In this document: piece by piece, positions 32,658-40,209 of the stretch | Layout of the letters: the number at the start of each line of letters is the position of its first letter | Position numbering within the stretch: the first letter of the stretch is position 1 | NCBI GenBank assembly: GCA_949295765.1 | Contig: CASFMM010000002.1 | Coordinates: 1 to 41,052 of the forward strand | Source: an uncultured Methanomassiliicoccales archaeon | GTDB taxonomy: Archaea; Thermoplasmatota; Thermoplasmata; Methanomassiliicoccales; Methanomethylophilaceae | DNA length: 41,052 nt | Direction of reading: 5' to 3' | Made by a program: the position numbers and the translations under genes | The notes under the pieces: model-generated | Seen by the model: only the letters and a program-made list of their open reading frames with translations | Database searches by the model: none | Told to the model about the DNA's origin: nothing

Positions 32658-34556
32658 TCACAGACCGCGACGGTACAGCCCGTAGGTGAACCCGCCGCAC
32701 ATCTCCTCCAGCTTGGCCCTGAGCTTCGGGTCGGGACGGGAGATGTACTGGCCGAGGGCCTTCGCCAGGACGGGTGGGCGCTTCCTCAGGTCTATGCCGA
32801 GGGAGGACACACCGGATCTGCCGAGCTCCTCCGCGCTGTCCAACAGGAAGAGGTCCACCGAGTTGAGGATGTGCGCGAACCCGCGCTTGTCCCGGTAGAC
32901 GGGGAAGGACGCTTCCTTCTCGTCCTTAATCGCACCGCTGGCCAGACCGGGGTCGCGGGTGTACATAAGCTCGGTCCTTCCGAAGGCCATGACCTCGAAC
33001 CTGCCGGGGCAGTGCGCTATGAGATCCGACACCTCGTTCCTGGACAGCTCCACGGAAAGCGTCGTCTGGTAGACGTCGAGGGGGAACCAGGAGTTGTAGC
33101 AGTTGAACACGCTGCTGGCGTAGATGCGCTTGGAGCCGCGGCAGAGCCTGTACTGTCCGGGACCGTTCACCATCACGGAACCGTCCGAGGACAGCTCGTC
33201 CAGCGCGTCGAACCTCGGCAGCAGGTCCACGAACTCCACACCCTTGGCGGAGCACATCTCCCTGGCCTCGTCGGTCCTGTCGCCGTGCTCGAAGTACACC
33301 CTGTCGGCGAACGGCAGGGCCGCGTCGAGGGTCTTGAGCGTGTTGACGTAGACGGAGTACTCGGGCTTCCTGTTTTTGTGGGGGAGCTTGTCGGGGACCA
33401 CGTCCTGGTGGTGCCTGGGCGTCTTCCCGTCCAGCTTCGGCGTCGGACCGATCAGGTTCTTGACGGTGTCGATGCGCGGGTCGTACGTGCGGTATATCTG
33501 GTATCTCCCGTCGGGGATCTTGAAGGGTATCCTCACCGGGTCCATCTCCGCGACCTTGAAACCGCCGACCTTCTCGTCGCCGTCGAAGATCGATATGCCG
33601 TCCTTGGGCCCGATGGGCTCCTCCCCGTTCCACTGGAAGGCGCGGTCCCTGATCTCCACCTCCCCCAGAAGGAATCCCCTGTTGTCGGGGTACAGCGACT
33701 GCACGGGGGAGACCACCCCGCCCAGATACCCGGGGCAGGTCCCGCGGTTGAACACTGTCCTGAGGAGCTTGAAGGACTCCTGGTACTCCTCGGAGAAGTC
33801 CCCGTCCTCGGCCATGGAGTAGACCTTCGCCGAAAGGTATGCGTACGCCGGGGACCTCATGCGCCCCTCGATCTTGAGGGAGGAGACACCGAGCTTCCTC
33901 AGAGGCTCTATGTAATCGACCCCGAAGATGTCGGCGCAGCTCAGCAGGTAGCCTGCACCCTCCGATGATTCGTAGCGCTTCCTGCACGGCTGGGCGCAGG
34001 AACCGCGGTTCCCGCTGCGTCCGCCCATGAAACTGGACATCAGGCATCCCCCGGACATGCAGTAGCAGAGGGCGCCCTGGATGAAGACCTCGGTCTCGAT
34101 CGGGGAGTCGGGGACTATGGCCGAGAGCTCGTCCATGGTCAGCTCCCTGGCCAGGACGGCCCTGTCGAAACCGTTCTCGGCACACCACCTGAGCCCCTCG
34201 AGGGAGTGAATGCCCATCTGCGTGGAGGCGTGCTTGGGGATGTCGATCCCCTGGATGCATCTCATGAGTCCCAGGTCCTGGACCAGGACGGCGTCCGCCC
34301 CGATGTCCTTCAGGAACCTGACGAAGGTCACGGCGTCCGACATCTCCTGGTTCTTCAGAGAGGTGTTCACGGTCACGTGCACCTTGACACCGTGATCGTG
34401 GGCGTAGTTGACGGCCCCTTCCAGCTGACGGTCCGTGAAGTTCCCGGCGAAGGCCCTGGCTCCGAAGTCCTTGCCGGCCAGGTATACGGCGTCACATCCC
34501 CCTTTGACGGCGGCGGCCAGTCCGTCGGGGTTCCCTGCAGGCGACAGTATTTCCAC
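32658..34556 (-). CDS. U32 family peptidase-like protein (RlhA/TrhP type)
   Basis: A 632-residue U32 protein; characterised relatives hydroxylate RNA bases (RlhA on 23S rRNA, TrhP on tRNA) rather than cleaving proteins. It begins MEILSPAGNPDGLAAAVKGGCDAVYL, and carries the U32 signature EVFIQGALCYCMSGGCLMSS followed by GGRSGNRGSCAQPCRKRY, whose cysteines are proposed Fe-S ligands. The C-terminal third is the DUF3656-like domain seen in RlhA. Start is GTG 34554-34556 (GGGGAAA upstream); a TATA-like TTATAACC at 34576-34583 supports it. An ATG just upstream is in another frame. Not obviously connected to the pilus genes apart from location. Confidence 0.9.
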   Translation of the reverse strand: MEILSPAGNPDGLAAAVKGGCDAVYLAGKDFGARAFAGNFTDRQLEGAVNYAHDHGVKVHVTVNTSLKNQEMSDAVTFVRFLKDIGADAVLVQDLGLMRCIQGIDIPKHASTQMGIHSLEGLRWCAENGFDRAVLARELTMDELSAIVPDSPIETEVFIQGALCYCMSGGCLMSSFMGGRSGNRGSCAQPCRKRYESSEGAGYLLSCADIFGVDYIEPLRKLGVSSLKIEGRMRSPAYAYLSAKVYSMAEDGDFSEEYQESFKLLRTVFNRGTCPGYLGGVVSPVQSLYPDNRGFLLGEVEIRDRAFQWNGEEPIGPKDGISIFDGDEKVGGFKVAEMDPVRIPFKIPDGRYQIYRTYDPRIDTVKNLIGPTPKLDGKTPRHHQDVVPDKLPHKNRKPEYSVYVNTLKTLDAALPFADRVYFEHGDRTDEAREMCSAKGVEFVDLLPRFDALDELSSDGSVMVNGPGQYRLCRGSKRIYASSVFNCYNSWFPLDVYQTTLSVELSRNEVSDLIAHCPGRFEVMAFGRTELMYTRDPGLASGAIKDEKEASFPVYRDKRGFAHILNSVDLFLLDSAEELGRSGVSSLGIDLRKRPPVLAKALGQYISRPDPKLRAKLEEMCGGFTYGLYRRGL

Positions 34557-34621
34557 GCTTTCCCCATGGGGTCGCGGTTATAAGTGTGATGGGTCGGAAC
34601 CGTGGACGGGGACTTGTCAAT

Positions 34622-34648
34622 GTGACCGCACGCATGCTGCTTTAATTA
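34622..34648 (+). promoter_or_regulatory. Promoter with GTGACCGCACG element, copy C
   Basis: GTGACCGCACG (34622-34632) precedes TATA-like TTTAATTA (34641-34648) by 8 nt. The start of transcription would be near 34670, where a tiny ORF begins and a structured sequence follows. Confidence 0.65.
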
Positions 34649-34666
34649 CCATCACTGAGAAACCGG

Positions 34667-34714
34667 ATGGCCGGCCGGGCGTTCGAGACCCGACCGGCAA
34701 GAGAACAGTTATGA
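34667..34714 (+). CDS. Possible 15-aa leaderless ORF
   Basis: ATG 34667, 18 nt after the copy C TATA box, opens MAGRAFETRPAREQL and stops at TGA 34712-34714, overlapping the next ATG as ATGA. The placement matches the first ORFs after copies A and D. Its size makes coding uncertain; it may serve only to couple translation to the following ORF. Confidence 0.3.
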   Translation: MAGRAFETRPAREQL

Positions 34715-34778
34715 CAGTTACTATCCTCCGGAGGACGTTCAACGTCCGGATCTCCATTTCGATGTACGGCATCGAAAT
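34670..34778 (+). ncRNA. Candidate structured RNA with three hairpins
   Basis: Three stem-loops follow copy C: GCCGGCCGGG (34670-34679) with CCCGACCGGC (34689-34698); GGACGTT (34733-34739) with AACGTCC (34741-34747); and a perfect 9-bp stem ATTTCGATG (34756-34764) with CATCGAAAT (34770-34778). Together with a dedicated promoter this could be a regulatory RNA, unless the tiny ORFs are the product. Confidence 0.35.
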
Positions 34779-34797
34779 CGAGATCTCCGTCCAGTGA
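34711..34797 (+). CDS. Possible 28-aa amphipathic beta peptide
   Basis: ATG 34711 overlaps the stop of the 15-aa ORF. The peptide contains FNVRISISMYGIEIEISVQ, where hydrophobic and polar residues alternate around a YG turn, the pattern of an amphipathic beta hairpin. No homology is recognised. The DNA also forms hairpins here, so an RNA role is the competing reading. Confidence 0.3.
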   Translation: MTVTILRRTFNVRISISMYGIEIEISVQ

Positions 34798-34973
34798 TGG
34801 ACGGACAAACTCTGGCCTTGACGGCCCCGGGCCTGTCCTCAGCAGGCTCGGTTCGAGTATGATGAAGGAACAACGAAGAAGTATATAAACATTTATGCTT
34901 TCGATAATTCTAATGCAATTCCATTCACACTTCTGATAACACCTTTGTCTGATGATTCTGCATTCCTGACAAT
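34798..34973 (+). other. Intergenic stretch with hairpin and extra TATA-like box
   Basis: GCCTG and CAGGC around TCCTCAG near 34830-34846 could end the upstream transcript. TATATAAA at 34882-34889 is a second TATA-like box in the plus direction without an obvious ORF. No gene is seen. Confidence 0.35.
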
Positions 34974-35000
34974 GTGACCGCACGGTGCCTGCTTTATCTA
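34974..35000 (+). promoter_or_regulatory. Promoter with GTGACCGCACG element, copy D
   Basis: GTGACCGCACG (34974-34984) precedes TATA box TTTATCTA (34993-35000) by 8 nt; ATG 35022 follows 21 nt later, indicating a leaderless mRNA. The 17-mer beginning here is identical to copy A. Confidence 0.7.
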
Positions 35001-35021
35001 CCCTCCCGACGAGACGCCATC

Positions 35022-35531
35022 ATGGACTGGAAAATCGGACTTTTCAAAGGAATCGGAAGGAGAGAGGATACTGTGCGTGGCGAGCGCCAGGGGGATGCGC
35101 TGGTCATCGACTGCCGGAGCTGCAGACTTGTCCCGGTCCCGGGTTCTGACGAATGCATCCGCTGCATGGTGAACGCCATGTGCCTAAGCGGCGGGTCGGA
35201 CAGGATAATACTCCGCACAGGCAGGGATGTGGAGGTGTCCGGGGCGGCGGGCAGGGCCATCAGGGAGATCGCATCGATCAGGAGATGGTCCTCCACCACG
35301 GAGAGGACATCCGCGAGGTGCAGGGGGTGCGGGGTTTCGAGGGAGAACGTGATGGCGGCCGCTTGGACAGAGTTCCCACGCAACGCCGTCTTCGAGGGCA
35401 GGAAGGCGCTCAAGGACGGTCATCCGGGAAGGGAAGGATGCTCGGAGTGCGTCATGCGCACCTCGAGAGCTCTGGACCAGATGGAGACTGGAATCAGGAA
35501 GGTGGTCTCGGAGATGGGGGAGTCCGTATGA
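35022..35531 (+). CDS. Cysteine-rich protein with four CxxC motifs, first gene of pilus operon
   Basis: A 169-residue cytoplasmic-looking protein beginning MDWKIGLFKGIGRRED. It contains four CxxC pairs: CRSC, CIRC, CRGC and CSEC, enough for two tetrahedral zinc sites or Fe-S clusters; further cysteines surround them. No known domain is recognised. Its TGA overlaps the ATG of the secretion ATPase (ATGA), so it is made together with the ATPase and probably acts with it, for example as an assembly or regulatory partner. ATG 35022 is fixed by the promoter 21 nt upstream; an upstream in-frame start would lie inside the promoter element. Confidence 0.65.
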   Translation: MDWKIGLFKGIGRREDTVRGERQGDALVIDCRSCRLVPVPGSDECIRCMVNAMCLSGGSDRIILRTGRDVEVSGAAGRAIREIASIRRWSSTTERTSARCRGCGVSRENVMAAAWTEFPRNAVFEGRKALKDGHPGREGCSECVMRTSRALDQMETGIRKVVSEMGESV

Positions 35532-37336
35532 GGATGAGGATCCCGTCCTTCGGGGAGATATTCAGACCCGCTCCCGACGGGGAGGAGGATTGTGACAGCG
35601 GCGAGTTCGAGATGGACCTCGGAGGCGGCTCATGCCCGCTCCCGGGTGAGCGCCCGAGGTCGTTCTCTTTCAGACCCTCGGACGTCCCCGCCAGGAAGGA
35701 TACCAGAGCGCCCCCTTCGGACTTCGCGGGCGTGTTCGCGTCGCTGGCGGCGGGGAACACCCGCACCAAGCCCTCGTACACGGACTGCTGGATGACGAAC
35801 TCCTCCGACGAGCTGAAACAGATGGCGTCCTACGTCACAGCCCAGGGCAGCGTGCTCGTTGGTCTCTCAGAAGACGGGGAGGTGGAGTACAACCTGACAC
35901 CCCGCGAGTACGCCTACCCGGATGCACTGAACTCCATCGTCATGGACGTCATCGACGGGATACGTGAGTCTTACCGCGAGGAGGGCGGCCCCCTGGACAG
36001 GGACAGCGTCGTGGGGATGGCCCGTTCCCTGCTCACCGACAGGTACCGGGATGTGGAGGAGGTGTGCGGATCCGAGGGGCTCGACGAGGTCATCGGCGAC
36101 ATCTGCTCCATAGCGTACAGGCACTCGGTCGGCGCGGGGATATTCGACGTGCTCCTGTCCGACCCCCATATCGAGGACGTCTACATCGACGCGCCATGCT
36201 CCAGGAACCGGGTGCACGTGACCATGAACGGGATCGAGGGCCTCAACTCCCACATCCGCTGCCGCACGAACCTCATGGTTGAGGAGAGGGAGATCGACAA
36301 TCTGGTCAACATCCTGAAGCGTGAGAGCGGCCTGAGGTTCTGCCACAGCGACCCGGTTCTGGAGACCGACTTCGGCGGATACGACGCCAGGGTCACAGTG
36401 GTCGGATACCCCCTCAGCCCCAACGGCAACGCCGTGGCGATAAGGAAGCGCTCCTCCCGCCCCTGGACGCTGTCCAGGCTGATAGCGAACGGCACGGTCG
36501 ACCCCAGGACGGCAGGGATACTGTCGTATCTTGTGAACAGCCGCGCCACCATGCTCATCTGCGGCGCCAGGGGGTCGGGGAAGAGCTCACTCCTCTCCGC
36601 GCTGATGTTCGAGTTCCCCCTGAGCCAGAGGATCCTCACCATAGAGGACACCCTGGAGCTCCCGGGAGATGCCATGAGGCGCATCGGGTACAAGGTACAG
36701 ACGATACTCATCGACGAGAGGGCCGGGGGCGACCAGCTGTCCCGGTCCGACGAGGCCCTGAGAGTGTCGCTGAGGATGGGTGAGTCCGCCATCGTCCTGG
36801 GGGAGGTCAGGGGCGAGGAGGCCAGGACGCTGTACCAGAGCATGAGGGCGGGCCGCGCCGGAAGCGCCATCATGGGGACGATCCACGGCGACTCCGCCGA
36901 GTCCGTGTACAACAGGGTGGTCTACGACATCGGCATACAGCCGGAGGCGTTCATGGCCACCGACGTGGTCGTGACACTCGGCACCGTCAGGGACCGCAGG
37001 ACCGGCAACCTGATCCGCAGGGTCAACGAGCTGGTGGCCACCGGCGAGAGGCCGGGAGATTTCGTAGACGTGTCCGGGGTGGATGCGCTCCTGTCGTCGC
37101 CGGTGATCCGCAGGGCGATGCAGTCATCCCAGAGCGGCAGGAGGGAGACGGCCAAGGAGATCAGGGCCAGGTCCATGCTGCGGGCCCACCTGGCGGAGAT
37201 CGGCGCGAAGGACGAGAGGTTCCTCGGCCCAGAGTGGATCCTGGCCGCCAACGACGCCGTGTCGTCCATGAGGAGGGACGCATCCGCGGAGTCGGTGCTC
37301 GAGGAGTTCAGACGCAGGACGGAGGAGTCCTCGTGA
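35528..37336 (+). CDS. Type II/IV secretion system ATPase (TadA/VirB11/GspE-like)
   Basis: A 602-residue motor ATPase for pilus or pseudopilus assembly. About 95 N-terminal residues are variable and low-complexity; the conserved N-domain then contains VLLSDPHIEDVYIDAPCSRNRV (NTD2-like) and RITVVGYPL-type strands. Walker A is GARGSGKSSLL (about 346-356), the Asp box region LTIEDTLELPG, Walker B AIVLGEVRGEEA (about 421-432) and the His box GTIHGDSA (about 450). These are typical of archaeal PilT/VirB11-type ATPases. The start ATG 35528 is coupled to the Cys-rich gene, and its stop overlaps the GTG start of the TadC-like gene. Confidence 0.93.
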   Translation: MRMRIPSFGEIFRPAPDGEEDCDSGEFEMDLGGGSCPLPGERPRSFSFRPSDVPARKDTRAPPSDFAGVFASLAAGNTRTKPSYTDCWMTNSSDELKQMASYVTAQGSVLVGLSEDGEVEYNLTPREYAYPDALNSIVMDVIDGIRESYREEGGPLDRDSVVGMARSLLTDRYRDVEEVCGSEGLDEVIGDICSIAYRHSVGAGIFDVLLSDPHIEDVYIDAPCSRNRVHVTMNGIEGLNSHIRCRTNLMVEEREIDNLVNILKRESGLRFCHSDPVLETDFGGYDARVTVVGYPLSPNGNAVAIRKRSSRPWTLSRLIANGTVDPRTAGILSYLVNSRATMLICGARGSGKSSLLSALMFEFPLSQRILTIEDTLELPGDAMRRIGYKVQTILIDERAGGDQLSRSDEALRVSLRMGESAIVLGEVRGEEARTLYQSMRAGRAGSAIMGTIHGDSAESVYNRVVYDIGIQPEAFMATDVVVTLGTVRDRRTGNLIRRVNELVATGERPGDFVDVSGVDALLSSPVIRRAMQSSQSGRRETAKEIRARSMLRAHLAEIGAKDERFLGPEWILAANDAVSSMRRDASAESVLEEFRRRTEESS

Positions 37337-38724
37337 GGTCGGACACGCTTAGACTGGTGGACGAGTGCCCGACCGTTGTCGGCATGATAACGGCCGCGGT
37401 GGGCTCCGGCGACTCTCTCGACTCCGCGATCAGAACGGTCGCGGAGGACGGGCCCGCGCACTCCAGGAGACTGTTCTCCCGCGCGGTTCGCATGGCGGAC
37501 ACCAAGGGATCCGGAAGCCTGACCGTTGCCCTCGCCTCCGAGGTCGCTGGCCTGCCGGAGGGCGCTTCCGGATACAGGAACGCAGTGATGCTCTGCATAG
37601 CCGCATCCGAGTCATCAGATGACGGGGAGGGGCTCAGACTGCTTAAGGAGGCATCGGACGTCGCGCTGGATTCGGTGAGGGCCATGGGGGAGAGGTACAG
37701 CTCCTCCCTGACCGTGCCGTGCATGACCGTCTTCGGACTCGGGATAATGGTCCCCATGATACTCATGTCCGTGATGCCCATGCTCGGGATCGGCGGGCTG
37801 TTCGGGGACGTGGGGATCGACAGTAACATGATCGTTGTTGTGACACTCGTGCTCATCCCGGCCGTGATCCTCGCCATATCCCTGTGGATCAGACGCGGGA
37901 ACCCGTTCGGGCCGCAGACGGCCGATACGTCCGGAGTGAGGTACGCCGTGCCCCTGCTTCTCGCAGTACCGCTGGCGGCGGTCCAGCTCCAGAGGGGCGG
38001 CGGCATCGACGAGGCGGTCCTGCTGTCCGTGGCCCCCGCGGCCCTGGTGACCGCCCTGCTCATGGTTCCGGACCGCAGGACAGAGAGAAGGAGACTGTCG
38101 TGCGAAAAAGGCCTTCGGAGCTGCGTCTTCGAGCTCGGGAACCGCATGATGTCGGGCGAGAGCTTCGAGAGGGTCTGCGCCGAGACCGTGTCCGGAAGGT
38201 CGGAATGCGCCGACCTGGGAGTGACAATCGGACGCGAGATGGCGATATGCCGCGGGGATGTGGAGTCTGCCGTAACCAGGTCCGTCGCCCCGATTTCCGG
38301 CGAGGTGTCCAGGGCGTTCTGCGACATACTGAGGTGCTCGGTCCGCGACACTGAGGACGCCGGCAGGCTGGCCATCTCCCTTGGCAGGCAGTTCCACAAC
38401 AGCGACAACGTGCGCAGGGAGCTGGAATCCAGGCTGAAGAGCATGGTGGACATGATGACGGGGACGGCGGTGCTCTTCGCCCCTCTGGTGCTGGGCATGA
38501 GCGTGTCCATGCTCGGACCGCTTTCGGAGATAGCGGGATACCGGGAGGTCGGCGACACCGGTGCAGTACTGTCGGTGTATCTGGTCGAACTCTGCGCACT
38601 AATCGCCGTCCTCACCTCGGACCTTGGAGGGAGGCCCGGGATTCGCGAGGTCGTGTGGAGGTTCTCCACGATGGCTCCCGTCGCGCTCGTCGTGTTCCGC
38701 ATCTGCTGCGGCCTGGAACTTTGA
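37333..38724 (+). CDS. TadC/GspF-like pilus assembly membrane protein (two T2SSF halves)
   Basis: A 463-residue polytopic protein that would be the membrane platform for the neighbouring ATPase. It contains two T2SSF-like cytoplasmic helical domains: about residues 10-120 (GSGDSLDSAIRTVAEDG, LFSRAVRMADTKG) and about 255-375 (ELGNRMMSGESFERVCAETV, DAGRLAISLGRQFHNSDNVRRELESRL). Each is followed by hydrophobic helices, for example SLTVPCMTVFGLGIMVPMIL, VTLVLIPAVILAISLWI and TAVLFAPLVLGMSVSML. The fused duplicated layout is common in archaeal type IV pilus/Tad systems. The GTG at 37333 overlaps the ATPase TGA. Confidence 0.88.
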   Translation: MRSDTLRLVDECPTVVGMITAAVGSGDSLDSAIRTVAEDGPAHSRRLFSRAVRMADTKGSGSLTVALASEVAGLPEGASGYRNAVMLCIAASESSDDGEGLRLLKEASDVALDSVRAMGERYSSSLTVPCMTVFGLGIMVPMILMSVMPMLGIGGLFGDVGIDSNMIVVVTLVLIPAVILAISLWIRRGNPFGPQTADTSGVRYAVPLLLAVPLAAVQLQRGGGIDEAVLLSVAPAALVTALLMVPDRRTERRRLSCEKGLRSCVFELGNRMMSGESFERVCAETVSGRSECADLGVTIGREMAICRGDVESAVTRSVAPISGEVSRAFCDILRCSVRDTEDAGRLAISLGRQFHNSDNVRRELESRLKSMVDMMTGTAVLFAPLVLGMSVSMLGPLSEIAGYREVGDTGAVLSVYLVELCALIAVLTSDLGGRPGIREVVWRFSTMAPVALVVFRICCGLEL

Positions 38725-38765
38725 GAGAGGCAACCATCATTAGCCAGGAGGGCCTATGGATCCCC

Positions 38766-39272
38766 ATGTTCCGCCGTCAGTGGTTGGCAGTCGCCGCAGT
38801 GGTGTCCGCGATAGCGCTGGCACTGATGGTCTCGGCCCCATTCATGGCCCCATACGGGACCTTCACCGGCCTCGACGGGAGCGCCGCTAACATAGAGCAC
38901 GGCTGGCTAGGCCACGGCCCCGCGGGTCTCGCGTATCTCATAGGCGACGTGTTCTGCCACCAGCAGGAGGCCAGGTCCTTCATCCTCAACGGGTCTCAGA
39001 TGCCTGTCTGCATAAGGGACACCGGCATCCTTGTCGGCCTGGTCGCGGGATTCTGCGCATGCTGGCTCATGGACCGCAGGATGTCCGACAGAAGGACTGC
39101 CGTCGCCGGCGTCCTCCTCGTGGCCCTTATGGCCGCGGAATGGATGGTGGATGGTCGGATCGGGGACATGCCGTGGGTCAGGTTCGCATCCGGCATCGCC
39201 GGAGGGCTCGGAGCCGCGATGTTCCTCTCGTGGATGCTCTACCGCGACACCGAAAGCGATAATCCCTGGTGA
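38766..39272 (+). CDS. DUF2085 membrane protein
   Basis: A 168-residue membrane protein with DUF2085 signatures: GDVFCHQQEARSFILNGSQMP, where CHQ...RSF...G-x-Q is followed by VCIRDTGILVGLVAGF (family: P-V-C-x-R-x-x-G-x-x-x-G). It has about four helices. The conserved Cys/His residues suggest a metal or redox function, but none is known. ATG 38766 is used; AGGAGG at 38744-38750 is rather far upstream. It follows the TadC-like gene by 41 nt and may be read from the same transcript, though the function seems separate. Confidence 0.8.
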   Translation: MFRRQWLAVAAVVSAIALALMVSAPFMAPYGTFTGLDGSAANIEHGWLGHGPAGLAYLIGDVFCHQQEARSFILNGSQMPVCIRDTGILVGLVAGFCACWLMDRRMSDRRTAVAGVLLVALMAAEWMVDGRIGDMPWVRFASGIAGGLGAAMFLSWMLYRDTESDNPW

Positions 39273-39286
39273 GTCATCGCCCTCTC

Positions 39287-40054
39287 ATGGCAAACGAGTG
39301 CGACACCGAGTTCTGGGAGGGAATCTCCGACATCTACAGTGCGGACGACCAGGGGGACACACCGCAGAGGATCGTCGACAGGCTGTTCGACACCGGCTCA
39401 GTTCAGGAGTCCGACTGCGTCCTCGAGATCGGGTCCGGACCCGGCACGTACTCGCTGCTCCTTGCCCCAAGGGTCAGGATCCTCGTCTGCATGGACTCGT
39501 CCGCCACGATGCTGGACAGGCTGTTCGCCAACAAGGAGGTCCTCGAGGGATGCAGGGTGGAGAGGTTCCACCAGGACTGGTCCGAGTACAAGCCCAACAA
39601 GGGGTACGACTTCTGCTTCGCGTCCCTGCTCCCAAGGTCCGCATCGGACTCGTCCATGGAGAGGATGGAGGGCGCCGCCCGCAGGGGATGCGCCATCGTC
39701 TGCTGGGAGAGCAGATGGGGCGACTCCCTTACCAGAGCGGTGTCGGAGAGGCTCGGGGCCGAGGTGAGGTCGCCGGCCAGGGGATCCGCTTTCTACGAGG
39801 ACTGGCTCTCCGACCACCACAGGGACTTCCACATCGAGAGGTTCCCGACCACTTCCTACAGGACGGTCCCGCTGCGGTCCCTGGTGGAGTCCGAGGTCAG
39901 GCGCTTCAGCATGTACGGGATCGAGGGCGACGTGGCCGGTGCCGTGACCGACCTGCTGTCCCGCGACACTGAGGACGGCATGGTCAGGGTGAAGGCCGAG
40001 AACGTCCTCAGGCTCGTGAGATGGGAGTGCCCTCAGCGATGTGGGGAGAAGTGA
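39287..40054 (+). CDS. Class I SAM-dependent methyltransferase
   Basis: A 255-residue protein with a Rossmann methyltransferase core: motif I CVLEIGSGPGTYSLLLAPR (about residues 45-63), LVCMDSSATMLDRLF as motif II, and FHQDWSEYKPNKGYDFCFASLLP as motif III region. The second half, with HHRDFHIERFPTTSYRTVPL, is not recognised. Similar proteins in methanogens are annotated only as methyltransferases. The start is ATG 39287; a GTG at 39269 overlapping the DUF2085 stop is the alternative and would fit the coupling habit of this region. Confidence 0.8.
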   Translation: MANECDTEFWEGISDIYSADDQGDTPQRIVDRLFDTGSVQESDCVLEIGSGPGTYSLLLAPRVRILVCMDSSATMLDRLFANKEVLEGCRVERFHQDWSEYKPNKGYDFCFASLLPRSASDSSMERMEGAARRGCAIVCWESRWGDSLTRAVSERLGAEVRSPARGSAFYEDWLSDHHRDFHIERFPTTSYRTVPLRSLVESEVRRFSMYGIEGDVAGAVTDLLSRDTEDGMVRVKAENVLRLVRWECPQRCGEK

Positions 40055-40209
40055 GGCGAGCAGGCAATTGATTCCTGGCGCCGGCCAGTCCGGATATTCA
40101 AATTGAGGTGCACGGCTCTTCGTAGATTGGTGCAAACAGGGAACTGGACTTACTAGCTACCCGCCCCATGGAAGGGATTTTGGGAAGTGGTTTTAAGGTT
40201 TGCGGGGAC
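40055..40209. other. Intergenic region between convergent genes
   Basis: GGCGCCGGCC near 40078-40087 is a small GC palindrome. Otherwise no gene, clear terminator or promoter is seen. Confidence 0.3.

Noticed and set aside
34435-34797. A 120-codon plus-strand frame across the U32 start and the copy C promoter
   Set aside because: Its first half is antisense to the U32 gene and passes through a promoter; only the last 28 codons from ATG 34711 are considered possible.
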